Numbered from the stretch's first letter, positions 8,978 to 17,597 are shown. The stretch is 64,000 bases of DNA from Streptomyces luomodiensis (GCF_031679605.1 NZ_CP117522.1:3100001-3164000), one strand, 5' to 3'. Notes: generated by a model from the sequence alone, not told the origin. A program made the numbers and translations.

Positions 8978-9802
8978 GGTCCGCCCGGGTTGGAACACGC
9001 ACAACAACCGACTCGTCGGCGTGGAGTCGGCAGGGGCGCGACTGGTGCCGCTTCGGGCGCGGACGGCTCCGGTGTGGTGCGGTTGGAGCTGCCGGTGGCG
9101 GCTGCGCGTGAGGTGGCGATGCTGGCGCGGGTGACGGCGGCCCGGTTACGCGGGGCGAGCTGATCGGGGTGGCCGGTGGCGGGCGTGCGGTGCTGGACCG
9201 GCGCGCTGTGGGCACCGCCGCCGGCCGTAGCGGCTTAGGGGCGGGAGCTGTCACGGGGCGAGAGAACAGGGGGCCTTACACTGGCCCGGCGAATCGGGCG
9301 GGTCTGTGATCCTGCCCGCGTTTGCGACCGATCGGCCTCCTGTTCTTAGAGGCTCGCCCCGTGGTGGCTGCCTAAAAGCCGCGTAGGCCGTCGGCCCCAG
9401 CCACAACGCCCCCGCCCCGGACGGCGGTCGGCCCTTGGCGAGCGCTCGCAGGTGCGCTGATAGGTGCGGGCGGTGGGCGCCCGACGGGACCGGCGGCCAC
9501 GCCGCAGCCCGGCGGGGCGGCCAGACCGCCCGGCACGCCGCAAGGCGTGCCCTTGAGCAAGTGAAGACAAGTTTCGACAGTTCGCCGGTCGGGGGCTCAG
9601 ACCGCGCGGGGTTGGCGGTGCTGTCGGTAGGCATCGACGACTGAGATAGCGAGCTGGATGATAGGGCGACCTGTCAAGTGCAATATTCAGGAAAGCGCCA
9701 AGATGCTCGCAGTCGGGACGACGCATAGCATGGATCTCCTAGGCATGGCCTTCTCGGGCTCCGTAGGTCCTTCGAAATACATCTAACACCCCTCCCGGGC
9801 AG
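8978..9802. other. Long intergenic region, structured, no confident gene
   Basis: Apart from the possible 61-codon continuation to 9163, I see no supported gene. The part from 9330 to 9560 is rich in inverted repeats, including a perfect 8-base stem GGCACGCC/GGCGTGCC closed by a GCAA loop at 9532-9551. From about 9640 the base composition becomes visibly AT-richer, continuing into the next gene. This marks the edge of an acquired segment. Confidence 0.5.
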
Positions 9803-11029
9803 GTGTTGAACGTGTCATTCTTTCTGGCGCTTTTCTCGGGCGCGTTTGGGGCCGTCGCGGGCGCGACCTTGGGAGCACTCCTGTCGCGCTGGTTGGGCCG
9901 TGAGCGCCTTTCTCTATCTCTGCTGTCAATAGCGAGAGAAGCCACTCAGCCAGGCACAGGTCTGTCGATCCCTCCAAGCGTTGTGGAGTGGACGCGCAGC
10001 TTTCATTGGGGAATGGGGCTACAGCGATTCAGCAACCCGGCTCGAATCGAGGAAGAGATTCGAGCCTGCAGACGATTCACCAACGAGTCTCCCGACGCAA
10101 AATCAACCTTGCCCTCTTTGGCTACACAGACAGAACATGCGACCACCCGTGCAGACAAGTTGACGGTAGTAAAGGAACTGATTAAAAAGCCGGTAATAAT
10201 GAGCATTATAGCTGACGGCCTATACCGAAAGAGAATCCAAATCGGCGACGGCGGCGCGAAAGTCAGGTCAATGCCCGGCTGGAGCCAGGGCGAACTTTTG
10301 AATTACACCGTCGAACCAAAAGGAAAAGACAGAATTGAAATCAATTTCATCGTAGATTACGAGACCGAGGGCTGGGATCTTTCGGGGGAGCAGGCTGCAC
10401 AGAAGCTTGAGGCAACGAAGCGTCTCTTGGTCGCCCTTCAGCGGTTCGACAGGGATGCCATTAAGGCATGTCTGGAATATGCACAAGAGGCAATAGATGA
10501 GGATTTCTTTAGGGCTTCAGCGATAGAGCCGCGACTCGAACAAAGTATTAAGCAAGGCCCGCTTCAGGTGGACGCCATTGTCACTAACCGAGGGAGTCAA
10601 ATCGGCATAGTCAATCGGTATGCTCTTCTTTACGCCAAAGGGGGCTCGCCCCGCGAACTTGACCCCGTACTATTGAAAATCGATAGAGCTATAGGGAGGG
10701 ACGGCCGTGGGGGCGGGAAACGTGATGATCACTACATATCCGTCGACCCTCATTCCACTAAGAGACTCATAATGACTTCCGAATCCGAGGGGGATAATGC
10801 AGAGCGAGTCGAGCAGTTGCGCAAACTGAAGGCCGCTTATGACACCGGAATTCTCGAATGCAAGATTTCCGTTATTGAACAAAGGACGCGCAATCGTCAA
10901 CGGCGGTTGTGGTCTCCTCCGAAAAGTTTTGGCGCTGATTTGGTTAAGGATCTCAAAAATGCAGCCAAAGACCCGACTGTGCCCACTTCTCGATACCGCC
11001 TCTCTAGATACTTCTCCCCTGGTATCTAG
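9803..11029 (+). CDS. Orphan membrane-anchored protein of atypical composition
   Basis: The product has 408 residues and I do not recognise it. Residues 2-28 form one transmembrane segment with a Gly/Ala-rich face (FSGAFGAVAGATLGALL), followed by a long soluble domain. The last 150 residues alternate beta-strand-like stretches (LQVDAIVTNRGSQIGIVNRY, DDHYISVDPHS, ECKISVIEQ), suggesting a beta-sandwich. Codon use is strikingly unlike its neighbours: many A/T-ending codons (AAA, ATT, GAA, TTT) in a GC-rich genome, so recent transfer is likely. The start is uncertain (GTG 9803, TTG 9806 or GTG 9812) and no clear ribosome-binding site is seen. It converges on a broken GntR gene. Confidence 0.65.
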   Translation: MLNVSFFLALFSGAFGAVAGATLGALLSRWLGRERLSLSLLSIAREATQPGTGLSIPPSVVEWTRSFHWGMGLQRFSNPARIEEEIRACRRFTNESPDAKSTLPSLATQTEHATTRADKLTVVKELIKKPVIMSIIADGLYRKRIQIGDGGAKVRSMPGWSQGELLNYTVEPKGKDRIEINFIVDYETEGWDLSGEQAAQKLEATKRLLVALQRFDRDAIKACLEYAQEAIDEDFFRASAIEPRLEQSIKQGPLQVDAIVTNRGSQIGIVNRYALLYAKGGSPRELDPVLLKIDRAIGRDGRGGGKRDDHYISVDPHSTKRLIMTSESEGDNAERVEQLRKLKAAYDTGILECKISVIEQRTRNRQRRLWSPPKSFGADLVKDLKNAAKDPTVPTSRYRLSRYFSPGI

Positions 11030-11046
11030 GCTCTACATGACGATAC

Positions 11047-11463
11047 TCAGATGGAGTGCAAGCCATGGATTGCGTGAGCGGCGATACGGTAGGCCAATTG
11101 TGCGCGGTCGGCGCTGGCACGTAGTTCTTCGAGGATCAGCGGCCGTTCGTTAGTGCCGTGGGTGACGCGGGTGGTGTGGAGGATCGGGGTCGCGTCGGGG
11201 ACGTCCAGGGTGCTGTGCTCGTCGGGTAGCAGCATGAGCATGCGGGCGCTGACGGTCTCCGGCGCTTCGGCTAGCTGTTCGACCTGGTCGGCGGTGGCGA
11301 ACGGGATCAGCACGGTGTGCAGGGCGCGGGTTCCGGTGTCGGGGTCGGTCAGCAGCCGTCAACGCCGAAGAGGGCTTCCCCTCGGCGAGTCCGAGCAGTG
11401 GACCCGTGATGGCCGGCGTCGCGGTGCGGTAGATGGCGGGGGTCTCTGCCTGCTCCCACGCCC
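11047..11463 (-). pseudogene. Remnant of a GntR family regulator (UTRA domain)
   Basis: The last 88 residues (FATADQVEQLAEAPETVSAR through HAIHGLHSI) match the C-terminal UTRA effector domain of GntR/HutC regulators. Upstream in the same strand ATPAITGPLLGLAEG continues the domain in another frame. A one-base shift near 11345-11370 puts a TGA inside what should read GVDRLLTDPDTGTRALHT. The N-terminal DNA-binding half is absent, so the gene is dead. Its 5' side abuts the intact 58-residue gene. Confidence 0.7.
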
Positions 11464-11640
11464 TCAGCGCGGCTGACGGCTGCCCGCTTGTCCCGAGACG
11501 CATCGAGCGCACTGGCACGGCGGCCACACCGACGTCTCCAGCGGCCTCAGCGGATCGGTGGACCTGACCACGCGCGTCGGCCCGTAGGTCCTCCCGCTGT
11601 CCCGCGACACGCGCATGGTCATCATCGCGCGGCCCGTCAC
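11464..11640 (-). CDS. Conserved 58-residue small actinobacterial protein
   Basis: The gene starts at GTG 11640 (GTGAGGC about 9 bases upstream) and ends at TGA 11464. The product begins MTGRAMMTMRVSRDSG and continues RTYGPTRVV, PLRPLETSVWPPCQCARC, ending near RQPR. I recognise this as a small conserved Streptomyces protein that commonly accompanies XRE regulators. The two cysteines of CQCARC plus Cys downstream suggest metal binding. Function is unknown. It is divergent from the XRE gene at 11851. Confidence 0.65.
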   Translation of the reverse strand: MTGRAMMTMRVSRDSGRTYGPTRVVRSTDPLRPLETSVWPPCQCARCVSGQAGSRQPR

Positions 11641-11762
11641 CGGGCTGCCTCACCGTGAAGCAGAGTGTTCGAGTAGGGGGTGGCTGGGTTAGTGTCCGTC
11701 ACGTCGTCGCTCCCGTTAGCGATGGCCACGCCCCCGGGCCGGTCGCACGGTCGCGGGGGTCC

Positions 11763-11831
11763 TTGTCTTCGTCCAAGACAACCGCGAAGGAGCGGTCGCG
11801 GTTGGTGACCGCATGGTGACCACGCGGTGAC
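11763..11831. promoter_or_regulatory. Operator region: inverted repeat plus three 11-bp-spaced GGTGAC repeats
   Basis: TTGTCTT, a 5-base spacer and AAGACAA form a perfect inverted repeat at 11763-11781. GGTGAC then occurs at 11804, 11815 and 11826, exactly 11 bases (one helical turn) apart, ending 20 bases before the XRE start codon. Such phased direct repeats are typical of cooperative binding on one face of DNA, so autoregulation by the XRE protein is inferred. Confidence 0.5.
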
Positions 11832-11850
11832 ACCGCGTACCCTGGCTCCC

Positions 11851-13047
11851 ATGACCAGCGGGGAGTTCGGCCAACGAGTCCGCGATCTGATCCGTGACCG
11901 GGGCATGAGCGTGCGAGCGGTTGCCCGTCACCTGAACTACGACCACGCCTATCTGTCCCGCGTGCTCTGCGGGAAACAGCAGCCGTCGAGGCAACTCGTC
12001 ACGGCGTTGGACAACCTGCTCGAGGCAAATGGGGAACTCTCCGACATCGCGGCACGCGTAACAGCGCCGGCAGATGAGCCGGAAGCTACTGGAACACCGG
12101 CCATCGCCGATCGGATTCTCAAACTCAACGAGGCACGCGGAGTCGACTTCGCACAGGCCATCCGGGAGACGTCCCATCGGCTGATCGTCCTGGACAATGA
12201 ACTCAGCGGGGTATCCATCGCGGAGCCCGCGGGCCGCGCGTTCAAGGTCGTGCATCGGCGGCTCGGAGCCGGAGACTACGACCCTCGGTATGAGCGCGAC
12301 ATTCAGTCGGCCGCGGCGGAACTCGCCGAAGTCGCCGGCTGGGCTCTTTTCGACGCGGAACGAGACGGCGCCGCCCGGCGCTTCAACCAAGAGGCGCTGT
12401 TCCTCGCGAATCTCTCGGGGGACCGCTCCATCGCACTGCTGACGCTGCAGAACATGGCGATGCACAGTGAATGGCGTGGCCGGAACCAGGAGGCGCTGTC
12501 CATCGCCCGGTCGGTGCTCAACCGTGGACGGCTGTCCCCGCGCGTCGAGGCGATGTTCCGCATGCGTGAAGCGAAGGGACTGGTCGGCACGGGACGTACG
12601 TCGGATGCCGTCGAGTCGCTGCGACGCGCCCGGTCGCTCATCGAGCACGGTCACGACGTCGGCGAACCGGACTGGTCATGGTGGTTGACCGACAGGGAAA
12701 TCGACGGCCACTGGGGTCACACGCTTCAGATCGCGGGTGACGCGAAGAAAGCCATCGAGCGGCTGCTGCAATCCACACAACCAGGGTGTGGCGTCGCGAC
12801 CGGCTACGCGAGTATGTCATCCACCCGGCTCGCCCAATGCCTGCTGGACGTCCGTGCCTGGCGCGACGCGGAAGACCTCGTCAGGTCCCTGGTCACCGCC
12901 GTACCCGGAATCGCGTCGGGGCGGACGCTCCGCCTCATCGGTCAGGTCGCCCAGCAGCGCGAAAGGCTGACCGGTGCACCGTCAAGCCTTACGGATACTC
13001 TGGAGCACCTGGCAGAACGGCTCGATGAGGATCCCTTCACGCTATGA
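11851..13047 (+). CDS. XRE family regulator with helical sensor domain
   Basis: The product has 398 residues. The N-terminal helix-turn-helix reads FGQRVRDLIRDRGMSVRAVA, then HAYLSRVLCGKQQPS. The remaining residues are alpha-helical TPR-like repeats (ALLTLQNMAMHSEWRG, EAMFRMREAKGLVG, SSTRLAQCLLDV). ATG 11851 is chosen. A TACCCT -10-like element at 11838-11843 sits so close that the message may be almost leaderless; a GTG at 11827 would add eight residues and overlap the repeats. The stop codon overlaps the start of the membrane protein at 13044 (ATGA), making a two-gene operon. It belongs to a different subfamily from the regulators at 6771 and 57496. Confidence 0.85.
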   Translation: MTSGEFGQRVRDLIRDRGMSVRAVARHLNYDHAYLSRVLCGKQQPSRQLVTALDNLLEANGELSDIAARVTAPADEPEATGTPAIADRILKLNEARGVDFAQAIRETSHRLIVLDNELSGVSIAEPAGRAFKVVHRRLGAGDYDPRYERDIQSAAAELAEVAGWALFDAERDGAARRFNQEALFLANLSGDRSIALLTLQNMAMHSEWRGRNQEALSIARSVLNRGRLSPRVEAMFRMREAKGLVGTGRTSDAVESLRRARSLIEHGHDVGEPDWSWWLTDREIDGHWGHTLQIAGDAKKAIERLLQSTQPGCGVATGYASMSSTRLAQCLLDVRAWRDAEDLVRSLVTAVPGIASGRTLRLIGQVAQQRERLTGAPSSLTDTLEHLAERLDEDPFTL

Positions 13048-13439
13048 TCACGTCTTCCCGTTTGACCACAGACGGCTGGGTCTTCGTCGCCGCCGTCACC
13101 ACCGTCATCTACCTGGTCGCGATGCGCTGGTGCATGCCGACCCCGAAGGCACAGCGGCGCACGTTCCTCGCCCCGCTGGCCGGCTGCGTCTTCCTGATAC
13201 CCAGCGCGGCGCTAAAAGGCTACTCCGTCTCCTTCACCCTGTATTTGTACAGTTGCGGCCTGTTGATGATGGTCATCATGCTGCTGCCGGTCAGGAAAAG
13301 GGTCGCGGCCGACATCGCGGAACAGGAGCAGAAGCCCTGGACCAAGGTGCCTTTCAATACCTTTTCCCTGTACTGGATCGCAGCGTCCTCCACGGGGTGC
13401 ATCGTGGCGATGCTCCTGCTCTGGCCGCACGTCAGCTAG
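13044..13439 (+). CDS. Hypothetical four-helix membrane protein coupled to the XRE gene
   Basis: The 131-residue product starts within the stop codon of the regulator, so the two are translationally coupled. Four hydrophobic segments lie at about residues 10-28, 40-58, 64-82 and 108-128, joined by short basic loops (RKRVAADIAEQEQKPW). No family is recognised. The context suggests a signal-receiving or partner protein for the XRE regulator, but this is inference only. Confidence 0.65.
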   Translation: MITSSRLTTDGWVFVAAVTTVIYLVAMRWCMPTPKAQRRTFLAPLAGCVFLIPSAALKGYSVSFTLYLYSCGLLMMVIMLLPVRKRVAADIAEQEQKPWTKVPFNTFSLYWIAASSTGCIVAMLLLWPHVS

Positions 13440-13562
13440 CGCACACGGAGGACTCCCTCCTGGCGAGAATCAGAGGTTTCTCGGCATTTTCGCCGCTGTT
13501 GGCTCGGTGACGCCCTTCATAGTCTCGTGGCACCAACCGCCGACCACGAGAAGGCTCTCCAC

Positions 13563-14345
13563 ATGTTTGACAAGAGCAAGGGCACGAAGAAGGTCACCCG
13601 GCGCACGATGCTGCAACGTGGGGCCGGCGTCGCCGCCGCGTCCGCGTTCGCCGCCGCGGTCTCCCATCCGCCCGCCGCCGCGGCGTCGAGGCCGCGTGCC
13701 GATGCCCTGCCCACGGCGGTGGCCGGTGTCCGCATTCCCGACAGCGACGTGGCCCGGGAAGCCGCGGCGTTCGCACGAGGCGCGTCCACCGAGACGCTTT
13801 TCAACCATGTCATGCGGACGTACCTCTTCGGCTGTCTGATGTTCGACAGGAACGGCGTGCGCTACGACCGTGAGCTCGTCTTCGTCGCCTCGGTCCTGCA
13901 TGACCTCGGGCTGGTCGAGGCGTACCGGACGCCGAATGAGCGCTTCGAGGTCGACGGTGCCGACGCCGCACAGCGGTTCCTCCGGCAACAGCGGATGTCG
14001 GCCGACCGGGTGGCGGTGGTCTGGGACGCGATCGCCCTGCACACCACCGCCGGTATCGCGGCTCGGAAGCGACCGGAGATCGCCATGATCGCCGTCGGTT
14101 CAGGTATGGATTTCTCCGGGAATGACCTTCAGAAATTGCCGTCCGACATTCTCGATGACGTGCTGACCGCGTTTCCCCGGAAGGGATTCAAGCAAGAGGC
14201 GATCGACACCATAGTGTCGCTGTGCCGCACCAAGCCGATGGGAGAGCTCATGCATCCCTTCGCCGAGGTCGGCCGCCGCCATATCGCCGACTTCTCGGTG
14301 CCCACCGTGGAGGACCTGCTGCTCGCCGCGCCCTTCGAGGATTGA
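13563..14345 (+). CDS. Tat-exported HD-domain protein
   Basis: The 260-residue product starts at ATG 13563, with GAGAAGG about 9 bases upstream. It begins with a twin-arginine signal (TRRTMLQRGAGVAAAS) ending near AAA. The HD superfamily metal ligands follow: an early His in LFNHVMRTY, the HD pair in SVLHDLGLV, and a later His in DAIALHTTAG. HD proteins are metal-dependent phosphohydrolases; the substrate is unknown, and Tat export fits a folded metalloprotein secreted with its cofactor. It is monocistronic and converges on the sialidase-like lipoprotein. Confidence 0.85.
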   Translation: MFDKSKGTKKVTRRTMLQRGAGVAAASAFAAAVSHPPAAAASRPRADALPTAVAGVRIPDSDVAREAAAFARGASTETLFNHVMRTYLFGCLMFDRNGVRYDRELVFVASVLHDLGLVEAYRTPNERFEVDGADAAQRFLRQQRMSADRVAVVWDAIALHTTAGIAARKRPEIAMIAVGSGMDFSGNDLQKLPSDILDDVLTAFPRKGFKQEAIDTIVSLCRTKPMGELMHPFAEVGRRHIADFSVPTVEDLLLAAPFED

Positions 14346-14379
14346 CGCCACACTCCAAGGCCGCGTACCGCCGGCCGGG

Positions 14380-15678
14380 TCACGCGTCATTCGTGGCGTA
14401 GTACAGCCGGCACACGCCCCCGTCGTAGTCGGTCGCGGCCTCCAGCACCTCGCTGCCGTCGGCTGAAGGCAGCAGGCTGGAGCTGTAGTTGGGGCAGAAG
14501 TCGACCTTGTCGGACGTCACGGCGACGGGGGCCGGGATCTCGCGCCAGGCACCTTGGCCGCCCTTGCTGTTGGTCCAGATCGTGCGCCCGCTGCCCTCGG
14601 CCTTGCTGCCGTCCGCGTTGTACATCGCCTGCCCGACCAGCAGCAGCTTGCCCTGCGGATTTCCTTCCTCCGGTGCCCAGGCCAGGTTCGGCGCGTGCTT
14701 GAAGTACTTGCCGTCCGCGGTCTCGGGCCGGAAACCGAGGTTGGCGGGGTCGCCCCAGTCCCATCCGTCGGGAGAGGTGCGGTAGTGCACCACGCATGAG
14801 TACTGGGCGTCGTCGGAGCAGATCTCGTAGGTCATGATGTACGTGCCGGTCGGCAGCTTGCGCACGACCGCCATTCCGGGGCGGTCGGAGACCGGGGCGC
14901 TCGCGACGGTGTCGTGGAGGCCGCTCCACGAGACGCCGTCCCGGGAGCGCACGGCGACGAGCTTCTGGCTGTGGCGCGGATCGGTTTCGTCGGAGTAGTG
15001 GCAGACCAGGTTCCCCTCGGCGTCGATGGAGAACTCCGGCTCCCACAGCCCCTTGGCGTCCGTGGCGGCGGCGACCGTGGACAGGTAGGTCCAATGGCGG
15101 CCCACGTCGGTGCTCTTGAACGCCCGTATCGACATCCGGCGGTCGGACTCGTCCTGGCCGAAGGAAGCGGCCCACAGCAGCGTGCCGGCCGGCATGTCCC
15201 CGACCCGTCGCGGCAGTTCAAAGAGAGTCGCGCAGCACAACCCCCGGCCGTCAGCGGACTTGGGGTCGGCGATGGTGCCCACTTGGCGGAAGCTCGCTCC
15301 GTCGTCGGTGCTCTCCTGGATGGTGCCGACGCCGTCACCGCCGTCGTGGACGACGGACGAGGCGAGCACGCGTCCGTTGCGGTCGCCGCTGTGCTCCAGC
15401 CGGATCGCCCGGGGGTAGAGGGCCGCGCCGTCGCGCAGCGGAGTGACGGTCTTCTTCCGCAAGGACTCCGCGGCGCCCGATCCGCTCTTCGCGGAGCCGG
15501 CGGCGGAACGGGGGTCCCGGGAGCCGGAGTCGTGCGAGCCGGATGTGGCGGAGGACTCGGCTCCCGCGGCGTCGTTCCCGGTGTCCTGGCAGGCGGTCAG
15601 CCCGAACGCGGCGGCGGCGACCACCGCGGCGGCGGCGACGGCCTTGCGGGTGTGGTGACGTGCGGTGCGATAGGGCAT
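14380..15678 (-). CDS. Sialidase-like beta-propeller lipoprotein
   Basis: The 432-residue product starts at ATG 15678 behind GGGGGGAC. Residues 1-29 are a lipoprotein signal (basic start, hydrophobic core, lipobox LTAC). A Ser/Gly-rich linker follows, then an exo-sialidase/BNR-type propeller with Asp-box-like repeats (STDDGASF, STDVGRHW, SRDGVSW, TSPDGWDWG) and the late KVDFCPNYSSSLL. Asp-box propellers bind or cleave sugars at the cell surface; catalytic residues cannot be confirmed by eye, so hydrolase activity is open. An upstream in-frame start at 15741 has no ribosome-binding site. Confidence 0.8.
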   Translation of the reverse strand: MPYRTARHHTRKAVAAAAVVAAAAFGLTACQDTGNDAAGAESSATSGSHDSGSRDPRSAAGSAKSGSGAAESLRKKTVTPLRDGAALYPRAIRLEHSGDRNGRVLASSVVHDGGDGVGTIQESTDDGASFRQVGTIADPKSADGRGLCCATLFELPRRVGDMPAGTLLWAASFGQDESDRRMSIRAFKSTDVGRHWTYLSTVAAATDAKGLWEPEFSIDAEGNLVCHYSDETDPRHSQKLVAVRSRDGVSWSGLHDTVASAPVSDRPGMAVVRKLPTGTYIMTYEICSDDAQYSCVVHYRTSPDGWDWGDPANLGFRPETADGKYFKHAPNLAWAPEEGNPQGKLLLVGQAMYNADGSKAEGSGRTIWTNSKGGQGAWREIPAPVAVTSDKVDFCPNYSSSLLPSADGSEVLEAATDYDGGVCRLYYATNDA

Positions 15679-15896
15679 GTGTCCCCCCGTGTCGTGAGTT
15701 CTGTCGTGGGCCGCCCCGTCCTTCGGGCTCGTGGCGACCACACTGTCCGCCGCCGCTGATGGGCTCCTGCCGATCCGCTAACAGGCCGCTAACCTCTCGT
15801 TCTCGCCTTCGGCGGCGGTGGGGAACTGTCCGGATCCCATCGCTCACGATCAGGGTCCTGGTGCCCCGGAACGGTCGGTTCACGTAGTGTCATGGC

Positions 15897-16640
15897 GTGT
15901 ACGGGAGTGTCAGCGAAAAGCCCGAGAAGCCAGCACCCGCCCGTGGCGGCGGGCAGCACATCCTGGTCGTCGACGATGAAACGAGAATCGCCGAACTGCT
16001 GGCGACCACCCTGGAGCTGGCCGGTTACCGGGTCGGCACCGCGGCCACCGGCGGGGAGGCGCTCGACCGGGTCGGACGGGAGCGGCCCGACCTGGTGATC
16101 CTCGATGTGATGCTGCCGGACATGGACGGCTTCACGGTGTGCCGGCGTCTGGTCGCGGCCGATGAGGACCATCCGCCGGTGCTCTTCCTCACCGCCCGCG
16201 ACTCGCTGGACTCGCTGGTCACCGGCCTCGGCATCGGCGGGAACGACTACGTCACCAAGCCGTTCCGGATCGCCGAGGTGCTGGCCCGGGTGCAGGCGCA
16301 GCTGCGCACCCGGAGCCGGCGGCGGGAGGAGCCGTCGCCGCGCTACGCGGATCTGGTGCTGGACGATACGACCCGTCAGGCGCGGCGCGGGCAGCGGACG
16401 CTGGCGCTGACCCCGGGGGAGTTCCGGCTGCTGCGCTATCTGCTGGTCAACGCGGGCCAGGTGCTGTCCAAGGAGCAGATCGGCGAGCATCTGTGGCTGG
16501 CGGAGCACAGGCGTTACGGGGACAACGCCATCGAGAAGCTGGTCTCCCGCCTCCGCCACAAGGTCGACGGGGCCGGGCCCGCCCTGATCCACACCCGCCG
16601 TGGCTTCGGCTACTGGCTCGGCCGCCTCGCGCAGATATGA
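15897..16640 (+). CDS. OmpR/PhoB-type response regulator
   Basis: The 247-residue product has a receiver domain (residues 20-135) with the acidic pair in HILVVDDE, phospho-acceptor Asp-70 in LVILDVMLPDMDG and Lys-121 in YVTKPF. A winged-helix DNA-binding domain follows (LTPGEFRLLRYLLVNAGQVL to RRGFGYWLG). The GTG start at 15897 has no ribosome-binding site but lies 6 bases after a TAGTGT -10-like element, so a leaderless message is likely. The stop overlaps the kinase start (ATGA). It probably controls itself and perhaps the adjacent P450 operon. Confidence 0.9.
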   Translation: MYGSVSEKPEKPAPARGGGQHILVVDDETRIAELLATTLELAGYRVGTAATGGEALDRVGRERPDLVILDVMLPDMDGFTVCRRLVAADEDHPPVLFLTARDSLDSLVTGLGIGGNDYVTKPFRIAEVLARVQAQLRTRSRRREEPSPRYADLVLDDTTRQARRGQRTLALTPGEFRLLRYLLVNAGQVLSKEQIGEHLWLAEHRRYGDNAIEKLVSRLRHKVDGAGPALIHTRRGFGYWLGRLAQI

Positions 16641-17356
16641 GCGCGCACGGGGAGGAGGCGGACGAGCGCCAGCAGCGGCTGGAGGTGCTGCTGCACGAGC
16701 TGCGCACCTCCCTGACCACCATCCGGGGCTGGGCCGAACTCCCGCTCCAGGGGCTCAGCGACGACCCCGAGCTGATGGTGCGCGCCCTGCGCCGGATCCA
16801 GGACGAGGCCGACCGTATGCACCAGGCGGTCCAGCAGGTGTTTCCCCGTGCGGACGCCTCCTGGGTACCGGTGCCGGCCCGGGAGCCGGTGTGTCTGCGG
16901 GACGTGGCGGACGAGGCGGTGGCGGATCTGGGGGTGCTCGACCCCGAACGCCCCATCGCGCGGGAGGACTCCGGCCGGGTGGCCCTCGTCGCCGACGGCC
17001 GCCTGCTGCGGCACGCCGTCCGCAATCTGCTGGTCAACGCGTTGCGGCACACCCCCGCCGGGTCCCCGGTGACCGTGGCGGTGCGCGGTCCGGTGGCCGG
17101 GCCCGGCGGGCAGCCTCGGGCCGAGCTGTCGGTCAGCGACCAGGGGCCGGGCATGAGCCCGTACGACATCGCCCGGCTCACCGACGCTCGCTCCGCCGAG
17201 GACGGCCGGAGCGAGCTGGGCGGCGGGCTCGGCCTCACCATCGTGCGGCGGGTGGTCGAGCGGCACGGCGGCGAGGTGACCGTGCGCAGCGCACCGGGCC
17301 GCGGCACCACGGTCACGCTGGCCTTTCCCGCTGTCAGCGATTCGTCAGGAAACTGA
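16637..17356 (+). CDS. Soluble sensor histidine kinase without a sensory domain
   Basis: The protein has only 239 residues. The dimerisation H-box is at the very N-terminus (LEVLLHELRTSL, His-20), followed by an HATPase domain with N-box NLLVNALRHTP, G1 box SDQGPGM, and G2 box GGGLGLTIVRR. There is no transmembrane segment, HAMP or PAS domain, so it must be cytosolic and receive its signal through another protein or through small-molecule binding. It is translationally coupled to the response regulator. I cannot tell a natural short kinase from one that has lost its N-terminus, but the ATGA overlap argues that it is intact. Confidence 0.85.
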   Translation: MSAHGEEADERQQRLEVLLHELRTSLTTIRGWAELPLQGLSDDPELMVRALRRIQDEADRMHQAVQQVFPRADASWVPVPAREPVCLRDVADEAVADLGVLDPERPIAREDSGRVALVADGRLLRHAVRNLLVNALRHTPAGSPVTVAVRGPVAGPGGQPRAELSVSDQGPGMSPYDIARLTDARSAEDGRSELGGGLGLTIVRRVVERHGGEVTVRSAPGRGTTVTLAFPAVSDSSGN

Positions 17357-17392
17357 CCGTGGGACGTCAGGTGGAGGGGGTTCGCTGGTCAC

Positions 17393-17558
17393 CACGTCCC
17401 CGACGCGGGAGCAGTCCCTGACGAGAAGGAGCACGTCCCCGACGCGAAGGATCGGTCCGACGCGCAGGAGCACGTCCCCGACGCGAAGGATCAGTCCGAC
17501 GCGAAGGAGAACACGTCCCCGTATCTCGAAAGGTTCACGTCCCCGTATCGCGAAGGTT
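17393..17558. repeat. Tandem repeat array, 39-bp units shrinking to 23 bp
   Basis: Five units each begin with CACGTCCC and are about 39, 39, 41, 24 and 23 bases long (starts at 17393, 17432, 17471, 17512, 17536). Units share GACGCGAAGGA-type cores. The array lies between the kinase stop and the P450 ribosome-binding site and so occupies the expected P450 promoter or leader. Confidence 0.8.
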
Positions 17559-17597
17559 CACGCTCCGCTCATCGGAATCCCCCACCCGAGGAGAGAC

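Noticed and set aside
9251..9634. 127-codon minus-strand frame
   Set aside because: It lies in the inverted-repeat-rich stretch, has no ribosome-binding site and no recognisable product.
17393..17558. CRISPR array
   Set aside because: Units are contiguous tandem repeats without unique spacers of constant length, and no cas gene is present.
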